The notes under the pieces: generated by a model | What the model was told of the DNA's origin: nothing | The model's input: the letters and a program-made list of their open reading frames with translations, nothing else | Database searches by the model: none | Assembly (NCBI GenBank): GCA_038501625.1 | Contig: JAZAYU010000013.1 | Span: 5,580,001-5,644,000, forward strand | DNA length: 64,000 nucleotides | Source: Corbicula japonica | Taxonomy: Eukaryota; Mollusca; Bivalvia; Venerida; Cyrenidae | Direction: 5' to 3' | Shown here: in pieces, positions 37,205 to 50,060 of the stretch | Numbering within the stretch: the first letter of the stretch is position 1 | Layout of the letters: the number at the start of each line of letters is the position of its first letter | Translations under genes and position numbers: made by a program

Positions 37205-38040
37205 TAATTATTTTTGGATTGCGACTGTTTCTGTATCATGTTTTTTCTTTGTCTCGGTTCCAGTGAATACGGATGCCGTCAGCACGTGTGGTTCCATGAT
37301 TTCGTCAATTTCGCCAGCTTCTAAAATGTTAATTTCTCTGATGATAGCAGATCTCAAATCTTGTATTTGCCACCGTACATTTCGTGTTCTCGCGCTAAAT
37401 TGCGCCATAATTCAGAGGGAAGGTTTTTTATGTTAATAGGGACCAATACATCACCACAACAACCCTGACACTCACCTAAAGATTCCAATCCCCGGATGAA
37501 GTTCTCCATTTCGTCGTTAAAACTGAGTAAACTCGTAACACTGTTGTTTGGAATTGGTAAGTCTAGAAGCGACTAAATGTAACTATCAAATATCATGTGA
37601 GTTTGTCCGAATCGTTGCAACAAATCTATAGCATTCTTGTAATTTGCGTTAGAAAGGGGAAAACCACCTAAGGCGGTATATGCAGTGTTTTCTAGCAAGG
37701 GACGTAAGTAGTAAAACTTCTGGACAGCGGACAGTGTTTGGTTCAAATGAACAGCAGCCCCATATGAGTTCCAGAATGACAGCAAATTTTCAACATCTCC
37801 GTCAAAGGTAGGTTAACTCAGTTTAGGTAACCTATGAAATGACAAACTATCAGGCGGTACTCTGTGGCTACAACTACTGTAATAAGAAAAGTTCTCACCT
37901 GATATAGTTTGAGCACAACTGTTTACACCCTGTGAATAACGGATCACCCTTCCGTTACCAGTGTCGCTAGAATTTGAATACTTCTTCCTTTTCCTCCATG
38001 ATTTTGAGCGCGGCGGTCTTCTCCGACAATGAAAAATAAT
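37205..38040 (-). mobile_element. BEL/Pao-type retrotransposon gag remnant
   Basis: Read from high to low coordinates, the minus strand gives RLPKLS, one stop, and PTFDGD at about 37830. It continues with SFWNSYGAAVHLNQTLS, KFYYLRPLLENTAYTALGGF and NANYKNAIDLLQRFGQ, then NEKMENF-like and RGLESLG residues, a KNLPSELWRNLARE block, and after a frameshift WQIQDLRSAIIREI. This order is that of the DUF1759/gag region of BEL/Pao elements. At least one stop and one frameshift are present, and no protease, reverse transcriptase or LTR was found, so it is a dead fragment. Upstream Ser/Arg/Lys-rich sequence to about 38040 may be the gag N-terminus. Confidence 0.75.
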
Positions 38041-38835
38041 TGTTGAATTTATTTCTCTAGTTGTCTACATTCATTTTAATCACGGCACCGACAACGTGGC
38101 GGTGTATACGCCACGTGGGACGTCGTGCTATAATGGATGATTCCGCTATAATAGCTAATACACTTAACAACTTTGCTAGATATACACCGTCGTACTGGGG
38201 CATAACTGGCTTGATTTTTGGGCTATTGCCCTTAAACTTTTAATAAACCATGCAATGAATTCTAACTGATTTATTAGTAAAACTTCATTCAAAATGACAG
38301 ACAACTGACTGCACAAAATCATTTAGAATACTGAAACCCACAGGATACAGATTCACAAAATCAGTTAATAAAAGCGTATGTTCAACTTAATAAACGATTT
38401 ACGCGTACATATAAATGAACATTTGGAACCTAGAAATATGCTATTCTTCTATATATTTCTGTTAAATTAAATTCATTTCATTCTAATCTTAATATTTTAT
38501 AACTGTTTATACTCCAACCCACTTTTTGAGCAAATCAGTTTGAATGCATAAAATGTATTAATTTTAGTTTTCCAATATGCCTGTTAAATTCGACCAATTT
38601 TTCTAATAAATCAGTTAGTATTTATTGCATTTTTATTGAAAGTTTTAGAGCAATAGCTCAATTATCAAGCCAGTAATGCCCTAGTACGAAGGTGTATACT
38701 TAGAAAAGTTGTTAAGTGCATATAATGAAATTATTCCAGAATAAATCGAAAGCTGTAAAAAACAATTCAACAGGCTTGATTATTCGAGTCTCTGATGAAA
38801 GCTATAAATTATTGGGTTGCTTCCTTGGAGTAAAT

Positions 38836-39215
38836 ATGCATATCAGGAAAGGCCACATTCAGAAGAAACAGCCTCCCCACACAGTCAAGAAGAAGAGAGG
38901 GAGAGAGCATGGTTAATACAATGATCAGTTTCAAAAGAGACACCACTAACAATTAACAAAAATGAGAACCCGAGGGGTTACCGCCTTGGAACGGTCAGTG
39001 GCAAATCGAATTGCCACTGGGGGTTTAAACCATGTTCTAGGGTGCACCAACCTCACACTTGCCCCAACAGCTTCTCATATCACAAAACAAATACAAGTTG
39101 TCTTGGTGAAACCACTCCAACCCACTTATCGGCTCAACAATGTGGCATGCAAAAGCACACAAACATAAAAAAACATAAGAATCTAATAGCAATTTAAAGC
39201 CTAAGGGCGTGTAAG
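38836..39215 (+). repeat. Repeat family A copy
   Basis: Near full-length, from GCATATCAGGAAAGGCCAC to AAAGCCTAAGGGCG. The internal hairpin keeps nine-base arms (CAGTGGCAA/TTGCCACTG) although the loop has changed relative to other copies. Confidence 0.8.
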
Positions 39216-39589
39216 TTCTTTCTAAATTTAGTAAAAACTAAATATCACTAAAAATGGCCGAAGTTACCTTTTTCCTTGACGTGCCCCATATTATATAGGA
39301 TCACATTACTGATATGATGCCAAATTATGCATGGTTAATATATGACAAGTACAAACTATATGAAATCGTACACATAAAGAGACAAAGCAAACTAATAAGC
39401 TTCAAAATAAGATTATTAAGACAAAATTTTAGAATTCATCCCATTTGGGAAATAACTTGTATATCCAGTTTCTTTTAAAAGGCATTTCCGGTTGTTAGAT
39501 ACTTTCTCAACAGGCATAAAGGAAAAAATGTTAAGTGAATGACTTTCAGAATTAAAATTTTCAGCAACGGTAGTTTAAGTGTCTGGATA

Positions 39590-41090
39590 ATGCTAAATAT
39601 CATATTTATGGCTGTTCATTCTCATACTGCACTTTTGGTGAGTCTGGCCAATATTTATTTTTACATTTCTTGCATGTTATAAGATAAATAACATCAGTTG
39701 AGGAACAGGTTAAATCTTGCTTAATCTGATTTTGTGTTGAAAAATGTACTTACAGACTTGTTAGATTCAGTAATATGATTACAATGTGAGCATCTTGGTC
39801 GATCACATTTAAGAACCTGACCAGTAGAAATGTTGCATGTTTGCATTTTAGAATGAACAAGTTTATCTTGTTGGTTAGTGGATCTTTTAATAGTCCCCAC
39901 TATTGAGTTATCACTTTGCCGATATTGGCTAATGATGGATTATATGTGCAAACAAATGGAATAATGTCCTGTTTGTCTTTCATCGTTGAACGAAGTGCCT
40001 CTCGTTAGTTTGCGTATAAAGTCAGTTGTTTTATTGGTATATGAGGAAATGTTTTCTATGTGTGGTTTCAAAACACTGTCGATTATGTAGAAAAAGTTTT
40101 GTTGTGAATTTATGATAATATATAGAAAACGTGTACTCTTGTTTCATAGGCAAAGTACAATTGTTCTTTTGTTTTGCTGTTGATGGGTTCCAGTTTGTTT
40201 ATACAATCTCTGATTTCATTAATAAACTGTTCTCTATGATTTGAATCTAGTTTGCATTAGTAATTTTCATTTTTTAACTGCCGATTAACTTCATCGGTGT
40301 AATCTGATCTGTTTAGAATAACGATTTTAGCGCTCATATCAGTTTTTTTTATAATTATACTAGCATCTTCACTAGATTTATATTTGTAAATCTTATGTTC
40401 AGACAATATTTTTGTAATGGCATCAATAAACAGATCAAGTGTATCGTCCTGTCCAGATGGTGGGTTGAAAATTGACTGTGACTTTGTATACCTTTTGTCA
40501 TGTTTTGATTTTATGATGTACCTGCTCTGTTAAATCCTCAGTATCCTTGTTATCAACAAAGTATTCTTTAAGTCTTCCTTTCTTGTAAATTTGAAAATAT
40601 CCTCTTTTAACTGAATAATATTTTGTGGTTTTGGTCTAAAACAGAATTTTAGTTCTTTACCTAGTAATCGATAGTCAGTCAGTGTTTTATTTGATTAAGT
40701 TCTGTTTTCTTACCCCTTTTAATTTCCTTCTGTATCTTTTTCTGTTTCCTCCATTCTTTCCTGATCAATTTTAAAAATCTTCTGCTTTTTTAAACTCTGG
40801 TAAATGCTTCAGCAGTATATTTATGGTGCTTTCTAGTCTGGTCACATTCTCTCGCTTCTTGTTGTTCACCGTTTTCCAATCGCTTCTTGGTTTCTTTGAA
40901 GGCTTCCTTTTGAACTGCACTTGCTGTTGGTAGGATTGTTTCTGCTGCTGCTACTGCTGCTGCTGCTGCTGGTGTTTCGATATGTAGTTGACTTTGAAAG
41001 AAACTTGCGTTGTTGCACAATGGACCTTTGTTGGTTGTTGTGTGTGCTTTGTGTATTTGAATGGTTTTCTGTTACCCTCCGTATGACGGC
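39590..41090 (-). mobile_element. Penelope-like retroelement, 5' and 3' parts with core deleted
   Basis: On the minus strand, from about 40720 down, sequence reads LTDYRLLGKELKFC, RPKPQNIIQLKEDIFKFTRK, then SIFNPPSGQDDTLDLFIDAI, IIIKKTDMSAKIVILNRSDY and EVNRQLKNENY. This is the N-terminal reverse-transcriptase region of Penelope-like elements (usual motif IKKADKG..V..d..dYi.E). The chain then jumps to LKPHIENISSYTNKTTDFIR (about 40060) and on to CTYNPSLANIGKVIT, KCDRPRCSHCNHITESN and DVIYLITCKKC (about 39680), the linker before a GIY-YIG nuclease. The catalytic core is missing and stops and frameshifts occur. A Ser/Gln-rich N-terminal stretch with a CTG-type trinucleotide run (about 40938-40972) lies at 40790-41090. 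Confidence 0.75.
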
Positions 41091-42524
41091 CACGCTGAAA
41101 GTTAAATTCTTTTTACCTGGGAGACCTCTGGTCTTTTACTTCATCTCGTTTGATTTATTAAGATAATTTGCACTTCTCTGTTTGTCTGGCTCTTTTTTGG
41201 TATAAATGTCATATTTTGCATTTCATTTGGAATAGCTTTAGACCTAGCAACGTTTTCTGTTTAAGGGTTATGTCATAGCACCTTTAGTCTTCTTATCAAG
41301 TAAGCATACATAAAGGAAATTTAAAACAGTAAAGAAAAATAGATAGACATAAAAACTCCCTTAAATTCTATATGAATCAAACACGCTATCGGTCTGTTTT
41401 GTTAATTGAAAATCGATATAAATACAGTTACCTTTATGAATTGTTTTAGGTAGGTAGATGTTTGACTTATAAATCGTTGCGATTAAAACAATCAATGAAT
41501 ATATTATTACGTCAAATCATAAAAATTAAATTCAGATTTTAGACACAACTTTTAATCCACACTAAATTGAACCAAAAGCGCAATGTATACTATTAATTAT
41601 TTTTAAACGTCTTTTCCCCTTAAGTTTTCAGTCTTGTGTTGAGTAAGAAATTTTATAAATTTATTTAAAAGAATCATAATTAATTTTCTGGTCTTTTTAG
41701 TTGGTGTGTTGAGTTTAAAAAGTACTCGGATTTAATTTTTTATGACATTCAGTACTATAGATTTCTAAGTAAATTGATCAGTCGCGTAATTAATTTGTGA
41801 ATACTACTTACTCATAATATTAGGTGGAATTTTTCGCTTAAACTTGTCAACCACTTTGAACTCATCACTGCCATACTTCCACCCCTGATCAATATAATTT
41901 GAAAGTTTGATGAAGAAATATTAGGAAATTGCAAATATATAGTCAGCGTTAAGTTTTTCGTGTCAAAATCCAAATACAAAAACGGGCATAACTTCATTAA
42001 ATGTTACATTGACTTAAAATTTTGACATCTTCACAGGCATATTGTAATAGGCAATATAATTTTAAAGTTTGATGAAGAAATATTGAGAAAAAAACAGTCA
42101 TAGTCAAAGTTATAATTTTGTTTAAAAATTGAAGTAAAAAGAGCAAAACTCAATCAAATGTGACCTAACGAAAGTTATGAGCGTGTTGTCGTCAGTATAA
42201 TTTGGAAGTTTGATGAATAAATATTAAGAAATAGCTCAGTTGCACTCTTCGAAAAAAATATGTTGCTGCAGTACAGCATATCAATCACACAGACACGCAT
42301 ACATTTAAAAAAAATCCTGATATTGTCGAATATTTTACCTAGCAGAGATATGATTTTTTTAAAAGCCTCAGCAAGTATAGACATGCATGGTGTGGTGATA
42401 GAAAGCCCGCCTTGCACGCAAGCAACCCGGGTTAGGTTCCCGGCTGTGGCTTAACTGTTTTCTTTTAAACCGTAAACTTAGATCATTTGATGTTCATATG
42501 GACCTATATGTGTCTAAATTTTAC

Positions 42525-42755
42525 TAAGTGTGAGGTTTGTGCACCCAAGATTCTGGTTTAAACCCCCAGTGGCAAATTGTTTTGCCACTGACCGTTCCAA
42601 GGCGGTAACCCCTAGGGTTCTCACTTTCGTTAATTGTTTGTGGCGTCCATATTGAAATTGATTATTGTAATACCATGCTCTCTTTTCCTCTCCATTGTTT
42701 GGCTGTGTGGGGAGGCTGTGTCTGCTGGATGTGGCCTTCCCTGATATGCGTATTT
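42525..42755 (-). repeat. Repeat family A copy
   Basis: Inverse orientation, covering the hairpin, the GTGAGAACCC block and the GGCCACATCCAGCAGACAC start. It lies inside copy 2 of the segmental duplication near the SINE head; copy 1 lacks it at the equivalent place (after 26580), so it looks like a later insertion. Confidence 0.75.
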
Positions 42756-44390
42756 CACTTTTTTTTTGAAATTGGAACTGAAGATGGCACTTATTTTCAT
42801 CTTGAAAATAAAACTTCATCAAAATTGATATGCATTGTATTAAAAGTGGACCTTCAGAACCTTAATATGCTATGTAATGTTATGTTCATAATTATTATAC
42901 CAATACATTAAACCTCGCTATAAGGACCACTCATAGGACTGGCAAAAGTGATTTTTTTTCGGAACGGTTGTTTCAATTTTGACGTTTAAAACTAATTACT
43001 TGCATTATCTGGTTCTTAAAAAACGTGCTATGATTATTGTGTGTGATAGGATGGTTTCATTATATTGTTGTGGTTTTTAAGCGGGGTTCCCCTACATTAC
43101 ATAGCGGACACGTAAATAGGTAAATTCTCTAATTTGAGCTTTCGCAGTTCCCCATCTAGTGATTAGGAGATATTAAAAAATGATAATTTATAGCCAATGT
43201 AAAGTTTTCGGGTCAAAATCCAAGTACAAAAAGAACCATAACTCCACAAAATGAACCGTGACATAAAGAATTTGGCATCTTCACGACTGTGTTGTTATGA
43301 GCAATGTAAGATCAAAGTTTGATGAAGAAATATTGAGAAATGACAACGTTGAGTTTTCGTGACAAAAGCCAAGTACAAAGAAGTGCATAACTCCATCAAA
43401 TGTGACGACCTTAAAACTTTGGCACCATCATAAGCGATTTGTTTTAAGCAATGTTATTTTGCAGTGGTATAACCTGTGCTCCCTTTTCCCCTCTTTTGTC
43501 TTCTGAAACGGCCATCCCTGATATGCATAGTTCACTATTTTAGTAGTGTTTTTTTTTATAGACTACCTCAACATGACTTTGTGTTATTGTGAATATTCCA
43601 TGCTATACGGAAGATATTGTTTCATTTTAATACTGTATTCCAAGTAAACATTTTCTCAGAACATTTACTCAGAATACAAATGCAATGTTGAGTTGAAATT
43701 TTAGTTTGAGCATATCACTGGTCGTGATATTTAGACCTGGTTAAATCCCCTCACCCAAAAGAAATATAGTTTCGCCGATGACCGTTTCTTTTTTCATTAA
43801 TTGATTAAGGTGTGTTATTTAAATTTGATCAATTTTTGTTTTGGGCTGTTTAGAAAGGCTGTGTTTTCTGAGTAAACATGTTCCTGATTTCCATGTTTTC
43901 TTTTATTTCCTACATTTTGTCATGTAAAAAGGTAAAACCGTGCCTGTACATAATGCAAGAGCCACCGATCGTCGATGATAAACGATTTTTCCTATACTGA
44001 ACTATGACAACCAACGTATAGTAATTGTTGTAAAGGGACACTTTTCAAAAAGCTAATTTACGTTAAAGTTGGTTTCGCTCGTGTAACAAGTTGTTATATT
44101 TATTACATTTTAATGACATTTATTCATCTTGAGTTCTAACTCTACAAGAGGTATTTTATTGAAACTAAATTAATGTAGATCAAGACTTATGTAAGACATT
44201 GCCTCTTTAATCGACGTATATCACCAGACGAAATTGTTGCAACAGTTTCAACATTGTTTTTGGGCAGACACTTTCAATGAGTTTAATATGGGTTTTCCAT
44301 AACTCGGTCGCTTTATCCCTAGGCCATACTAAGACGGCAGGGATTGTTCGGCAACAGCTATAACAAGTAAATTAAAATTACTTTACTGTG

Positions 44391-44467
44391 TCTGCTTCGC
44401 CGCTCTATATTTCTTTCTGCTTCGCCGCTCTATATTTCTTTCTGCTTCGCCGCTCTAATTTTCTTTC
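44391..44467 (+). repeat. 25-bp tandem repeat, about three copies
   Basis: TCTGCTTCGCCGCTCTATAT followed by TTCTT starts at 44391, 44416 and 44441; the third copy is diverged at its end. Confidence 0.9.
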
Positions 44468-45404
44468 TTTCTTATATCTAAAACTCTTTTCCATCAACGC
44501 CGTTTATCATTTTTAAAGATATTTCTTGCTTATCTTTATTACGATTTTGTTGTACATTTTGACCTAAAATGTTTATTGTGAAGCAAAATGCATAATGAAC
44601 AAAATGTCTGCTATTCGCGGCACATTCTCCATAACGTGCCCAAGAGGAAAGAGCCTTATCAACACACGATATAAATATATCGTATTAATCTTAATCTGAA
44701 GGTTCAACTTAACTGGAAATGCTGAGAAACCAGTGCAAAGCATTGCCCTGTTCGTAATTGCTATGTTATAGACAAAAAGACAAAAAATCAAAATATCTCA
44801 ATCGGCACAATGCATCTCAATAAAAATTTGCACAAACCAATGTTATTAATATATTTTTTAATTCACATATGCTAGAAAAGTAAGAACAGTAAATAAAAAA
44901 AAAGTTAGACGAAGCAACAAAAACAACAATTCAAATGCCATTATGAGTGAAATGACACTGAGAACCATGTTTAAGGTCCTTAAAAAACGTTCAATAATGA
45001 AGAGAGAAATCAACATTTTTTCTTATTATTATATTCGTTTTGACATAGCATGGCGAACGGAACAATGCCTTAAATAAGCAGAAAATTTCATTTTAAATGT
45101 CAATATAAAATGTTTCACTAGCATCATCGCCAAATGTATTAATGTATAATACTTTTTTTCACGTGTTTAATTAAATTGCAAATTCATACAGACATACGAA
45201 TTTGCTAGCAGTTGCGCTGGTGAATTTGAGTACGCATTTAGATATCACTGAAGACTAGTACACGTTGATATATTGAAGATATTTTTATAAACGAGATAAA
45301 TAAAAAAGCCAGAAATTACAAAATTGAATTTTTTTGTTTGTACGCATTTAACTATATCAACATCAGCGTCAACATCTTAATTGAGTTGTATTAATTATTT
45401 TCAG

Positions 45405-45745
45405 AGCACTTGCCTGCGTATTTTGTGCCCAGAGGGAATGACGAATACACCAGAGGGCCGTAAGTACTACGTCAGCCTGTGGAAAGTCCACGATTACCTT
45501 GTTCAGATACGATCCCTTCCAAAGAAAATAACCTGACCGTTAAGCATTGCAGCAACTTAATATTTCGGAACGTCTTAACCCAGTATCATGGATGAAGGTA
45601 CCATGTGCCTCTAATCCTCCGTATACGAGTGTAGTTTACTACGAAATGAACGAAACTGAAGATGAAAATATCAAATCTGTTATAGTGCAGCTCTTTGGAA
45701 ACAGAAGATGGACTTATCTCGAAAAACTTGTTTCAGAATAGACGA
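45405..45745 (+). pseudogene. Dead copy of ectodomain-gene exon 2
   Basis: Starts after the same TTTTCAG acceptor as exon 2 of the intact gene and reads TCLRILCPEGMTNTPEGRKY. A four-base deletion after CAGATACGA brings an in-frame TGA a few codons on. A further one-base deletion follows near 45542, and the exon is cut near 45740 before its second half. No exon 1 or exon 3 equivalent exists nearby. Protein similarity to the intact copy remains high (for example ISWMKVPCAS vs VSWMKVPCAS), so decay is fairly recent. Confidence 0.85.
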
Positions 45746-45775
45746 ACACTGGGTTATTATTATTAACAATGATTA

Positions 45776-45990
45776 CGTAAACATATCCCCGTACATATAG
45801 TCAGTATTGTTATCAGTAAAATAACCCGTTACCAATGTCGTGCAGTGACGATAACGTTTATCAGGGCAATGATCAAACTTTTTTGGGTGGTCCAGGTTAG
45901 CTCAATTGGATGCGTCGTCGAAATTGCAGGGCTAGGAGCTGTCGCCATTACAGTGCGGGTTCGCTCCCAAGTAGAGGCAATATCATAAGA
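45776..45990 (+). repeat. SINE-like unit with A and B boxes
   Basis: Third member of the 33820-34430 family. GGTTAGCTCAATTGGATGCG is a good A box region and GCGGGTTCGCTCCC a good B box, in tRNA-like spacing. It interrupts the decayed exon 2 copy. Confidence 0.6.
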
Positions 45991-46943
45991 ATTGATATAA
46001 TATGACCTCGTTTATTGCTAATGAACGCTCTAATGTAAAAAGTAATCCACTTTAGAAGAAATATAAAAGTAATAAGGTTATTTATTAGCCTTAAAATGCT
46101 GGACGTCGTATCAATCATTATAATTGAGTTCTCTTTTCCAAATCTTTAAAAAGGGACTCTATTGTCATTGACTACAGCATTATTTAAACAAGCATCTAGT
46201 TTTGAACCTACATGTAGTAAAATATTATTTTGTTTGGTGGTTTGAGGCTAATTGGCAATTTTTCATGGGTCAGTTGAATGTATTTTGTTGAATGTATTAT
46301 AGACAGAAATCAGTTAACAAACATTGTTGCATAGACGTTATATTGAACATAAACAAAAACAACAAAATACTTTTTACCATCGCATGTTTTGAAGAGCACA
46401 GTTTATAACTATTTCTCATTAAAGGGACAGATAAGACTAGTAAATAAGTAAATAAGTAAATGCAATGGAAACTTGTTAGTTGCTTAGATCCATCAATGAA
46501 CAATCATGTTTTCTTATTAAAACACTTTTCATAACAATGCTAACATCACTTCTGAGATTAAATTGGAAGTTACAATGAAATTGCCATTATTTTATTTTAT
46601 TTTATAAATTCACTATATTACTTTTACATGTACAGTTTACATTGTTGACTAATATTTATAAAAGATACTACATTCATACAGTAATAGTGGGCAGTCGTTA
46701 ATTATTAATTTAGTGTCTTTTAAGATTTTACTACATAAAGCAAAGTGTCATTTCGTTTTACAGTTTTCCATGATTTGCATTTATATAGTTGGCTTTTCTC
46801 GGTCATCTGTCAATGTTATGTTTGTATCTGTTTTGTTGAACTGCTGCAAAACGTCGTTAGATATCGAAATATTGCTTTTTATTTAACACTTCTATTTCTC
46901 TCAAACTAGCTTTTACAAATGTTTATTATTATGCTGTTCTTGG

Positions 46944-48303
46944 CAAGGTTGGCTTATTGACCGGTCAATTGAGTATTGACCGGGCCGGTGGTCAATACTG
47001 GTCAATAGTGGTCATTACTGGTCAATAGTGGTCATTTCTGGTCAATACTGGTCATTACTGGTCAATTCAATTTTATTCACAACCACTGGCCAAAATGTTC
47101 TTAGAATCATTTAAAATCCTTTAGGCCCTTACAATAGCCCCTGTAAGGGCCTAAATGGTACTTCATTTATGGTTTATTATTGGATAAGCCTTAAATAAAC
47201 ACAACTTTATAATTGGTATGTGCCTATGTTCAATAGGCAAAAGAAATGTATTTTCCGCCGGTTAAGCAAAGCGAATTAGGTGGAAGATATTAATTTCCTT
47301 TGATTGGGTAAGATCTTTTGAATGTACCAATCAAAAGGTGTTGTTTTCATTGGTTTAATGCACAAGTTCTCATGTGTATTGTTGGAAAATATATGGTCGT
47401 TCAGCTTCAGGCATTCAATGCTTACAGACACATTTTCTTAAGTACCTGGAAACTTTATGGTATATATAAACAGCATGACATAATAACAGGCATTTATGAT
47501 AAGTAACAGACTGAAATCAATAAATGTAGTATGCTAAAAGTTTCAAGTTATATAATGTTTGTTATGTTTTATGTAATTTATGAGATGGATTCGTTAAAGA
47601 ACATTCTGTAAGCTTTGCCTAAGTGCTCAGTACAATACATACATAATATGAAATGTTTACTTGCAAAGATCTGTGAGGTCAAAGGAAGTGCAATCACCCC
47701 ACAGTCTCCTGACCATCAATTGCCAAACATAAGTGTTAACTGGCAGGTGTATAAACACCTACTTTATGGTTATTAGATAATCCTTAAATAAACACATCTA
47801 GTCATCTTAATTGACATGTTCCCAAGTTCAATAAACAATAGAAGTGTGACACAACACCCCTCCATCTCCAGACCATCCATTGTCATACACAAGTGTTAGT
47901 TGGCAAGAGTGTAACACATACTGGTGGTGCAAATTGCTTTTGCTTTAAATAAAAAAATCAAGTTTCTGAATCATTCTTTGCTGAAAATTGATAAAACACT
48001 AACATTAAAAGAATTCTTACTTTGTCTAAAAACCCACTAGAATGAAGCCAAAAGACCCTGTTTGGGGATTTTATGATCTCAGTTACTGAGGGAAATAAGA
48101 CAATTTCTAAGTGCAAAGCATGTTCAAGTGAAGTTAGTTCTAAAGTAACTTAAGTAGATATTAAATAAAAGTTAAATGGTTTGTTTTCTTCCTTTTTATT
48201 TTATGAAAATTTTGAAAAAAAAGTTCAATTGACCAGTATTGACTACTATTAACCACTTTGGGAGTATTGACCGGGACGGGGCGGTCGATTGGTGCCAACC
48301 CTG
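46944..48303. mobile_element. Non-autonomous hAT-type element, 1,360 bp
   Basis: The ends CAAGGTTGGC and GCCAACCCTG are imperfect inverses and are flanked by a perfect 8-bp direct repeat GTTCTTGG (46936-46943 and 48304-48311). An 8-bp duplication with CA(A/G)GGTTGGC-type ends is typical of hAT transposons. The subterminal regions carry many GGTCAATA/TATTGACC words, including a 10-bp tandem array at 46990-47075, likely transposase-binding sites. An internal palindrome TAGGCCCTTACA...TGTAAGGGCCTA lies at 47122-47153. No transposase is encoded. The segmental-duplication partner at 35055-35070 lacks it. Confidence 0.9.
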
Positions 48304-48639
48304 GTTCTTGGTGAACCTGATTCTAATGAAAGACGTGCTATGTTCTTTGGTCTGTTTTGTTTGTTGTTGCTTAATTTATATTCTTCTTAATACAAACTTT
48401 CAAAGTCAAACTGCAACTGGCTACTGTATGATGGTTTCTGACAAGAAAGAAAGAAATTCAGCCCAGAAAATATATCAGTTTACGCTGAAAGTAACATCTA
48501 AAGCTACCGAAAGAACAATCTTACAAACTCATGTTTATCTCTTGTAGGCACACTCAGAAAAAACAGCCTCACTCACACAAACGTAAAATGCAGAGGAAGA
48601 TACATGTATTATGGGTTAAACATGATAAATTTTAATAAT

Positions 48640-48930
48640 ATAATACATGTCTCCACAAACAATAAACGGAAAAGTGGACCGCCGTTTTTCTGTAAAGCTT
48701 TGTTTATTGGCCGTTGCCGAAAAAATAAATCAAACCAAACACTTTTTTTCTATATAAGTATTTAACAAAATTTAAAACAACCAACTAAATTTGACCAAAA
48801 ATATTGTTCCACATACCTTTGGGTTGGGGATTGGGGATTTGAAGCGTAGTGTGTAATAAGCTCCCAGTTTTGGACAGTCGCTGTTTCCGTGCTTGTGCTT
48901 GGTCTGGGCTTATGCAATTCATTATTATTA
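48640..48930 (+). repeat. Dispersed segment (inverted partner 63465-63735)
   Basis: CCACAAACAATAAACG, GGACCGCCGTTTTT, TTTGTTTATTGG and a TTTGGGTTGGGG...GACAGTCGCTGTT block recur in reverse order and orientation near the right end of the window. The segment ends at the TTAA that starts the next element. Confidence 0.75.
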
Positions 48931-49602
48931 AGGTGGAATGTACCTTTAAAAATATTTTCAAGAAAATAGTTGAATTTGGTATCAAATGAAAGTTTGTGAT
49001 ATTCCTGATACGAAATGGATATTGATTTTGACAGTTATAAATCCTATCGCTATACATGACGTCGCAAACAACACCATCTACGCACGTTTTCGACCGTCTG
49101 TCAATGGCCGTAAAATCGCCGTATTTTTCATGTTTGACCTAAAATAGTGACGCATAGAGACAATTTAACCAAACAGAATTATCATGTTAGTGATTTCCTT
49201 CATGCTGATAGGTAAAACATTATAAATTTCTTTACAATTGTTAAGTTAATAACAAAAATGGGATGTTTTAAAATTTTGAGTTTTCATCAATTTTTCACAT
49301 TTAAAATCCAATTAGAAAAAATCGGCCAGAATTTTTTTTGCAATTTTTTGATATATTCAGGAACAATATATTTTCAATTCCATAGTCAATTTTCAAAAAC
49401 TTTCACCGTCGATTTATTTTTCAATCGCGATTTGATGAAGTACACCACACGTCGTATTTTGACGCCGTAAATATCAACGTTCGCGATCCCGTTATTTTGA
49501 TTATTAAGTAACGTTCGTTTTTAAGAGGAACACATGAGATTCGTAATTCAAAAAGGAAATTTTTCGTTTATGGAAATTCATTAATGGCAAAATCTCACTA
49601 AC

Positions 49603-49990
49603 GTCAGATCTAACAAAATGTTAGATCTGATGCCGGTCTGCAGACACCTTACACAAGTAATAGCGGTTTTCACCGATTACTATTTTTAGAAATTGTCAAC
49701 ACAGGTAGGATGATTTATAACGCTCGCAAAATGATCTGAAGATGCCATTACATAAGAAATGAATGCAATACTACATAAACATATAAATATATCTCCAGTA
49801 AAAATGTCTTACGCAGACTGTCAACACTTTCCATAGTTTAAAATACTATTTTTACTTTCACTTTTGCGATTTTGTAGGCGACAATCTGATTGGTTCAAAG
49901 GGTTTGTGATAAAACCACGTTTTTGTTACTCGTCTTCAGATCCTGATAGCGTAGCGGTTTTCAGGATATGATTTTAATCAGATTGTTAAT
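49603..49990 (-). repeat. Dispersed repeat, copy 2 (partner 10732-11135)
   Basis: Inverse copy of the repeat at 10732, starting at the AGATCTAACAAAATGTTAGATCT palindrome and ending after GATTTTAATCAGATTG. It lies inside the TTAA-flanked element. Confidence 0.65.
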
Positions 49991-50060
49991 GGCACAGTTT
50001 TTCGTCCAATTCAAATAAGTGCATGCTATTGCCAAGATAAAGACCGCTTTTATTTATTCT

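Larger units (their letters stand above)
41385..48463 (+). repeat. Segmental duplication, copy 2
   Basis: Collinear partner of 25545-35165. Relative to copy 1 it has lost the region of exon 1 (28590-29890 replaced by about 500 bp) and that of exon 3 through the SINE tandem (32530-34950). It has gained a SINE-like unit at 45776 and a hAT-type element at 46944. The tRNA-like head at 42385-42452 retains CAACCCGGGTTAGGTTCCCGG. Confidence 0.85.

Noticed and set aside
40921..41166. Plus-strand Leu-rich frame
   Set aside because: Antisense of the Ser/Gln/trinucleotide-rich stretch of the Penelope-like relic.
46944..48303. Host gene inside the hAT-type element
   Set aside because: Frames such as 47318-47506 lack any domain, and the element is bounded by its own termini and target duplication with no transposase motif.
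49603..49990. Promoter call from CCAAT and TATA-like words in the dispersed repeat
   Set aside because: The same words occur in both copies as part of the repeat, with no adjacent gene.
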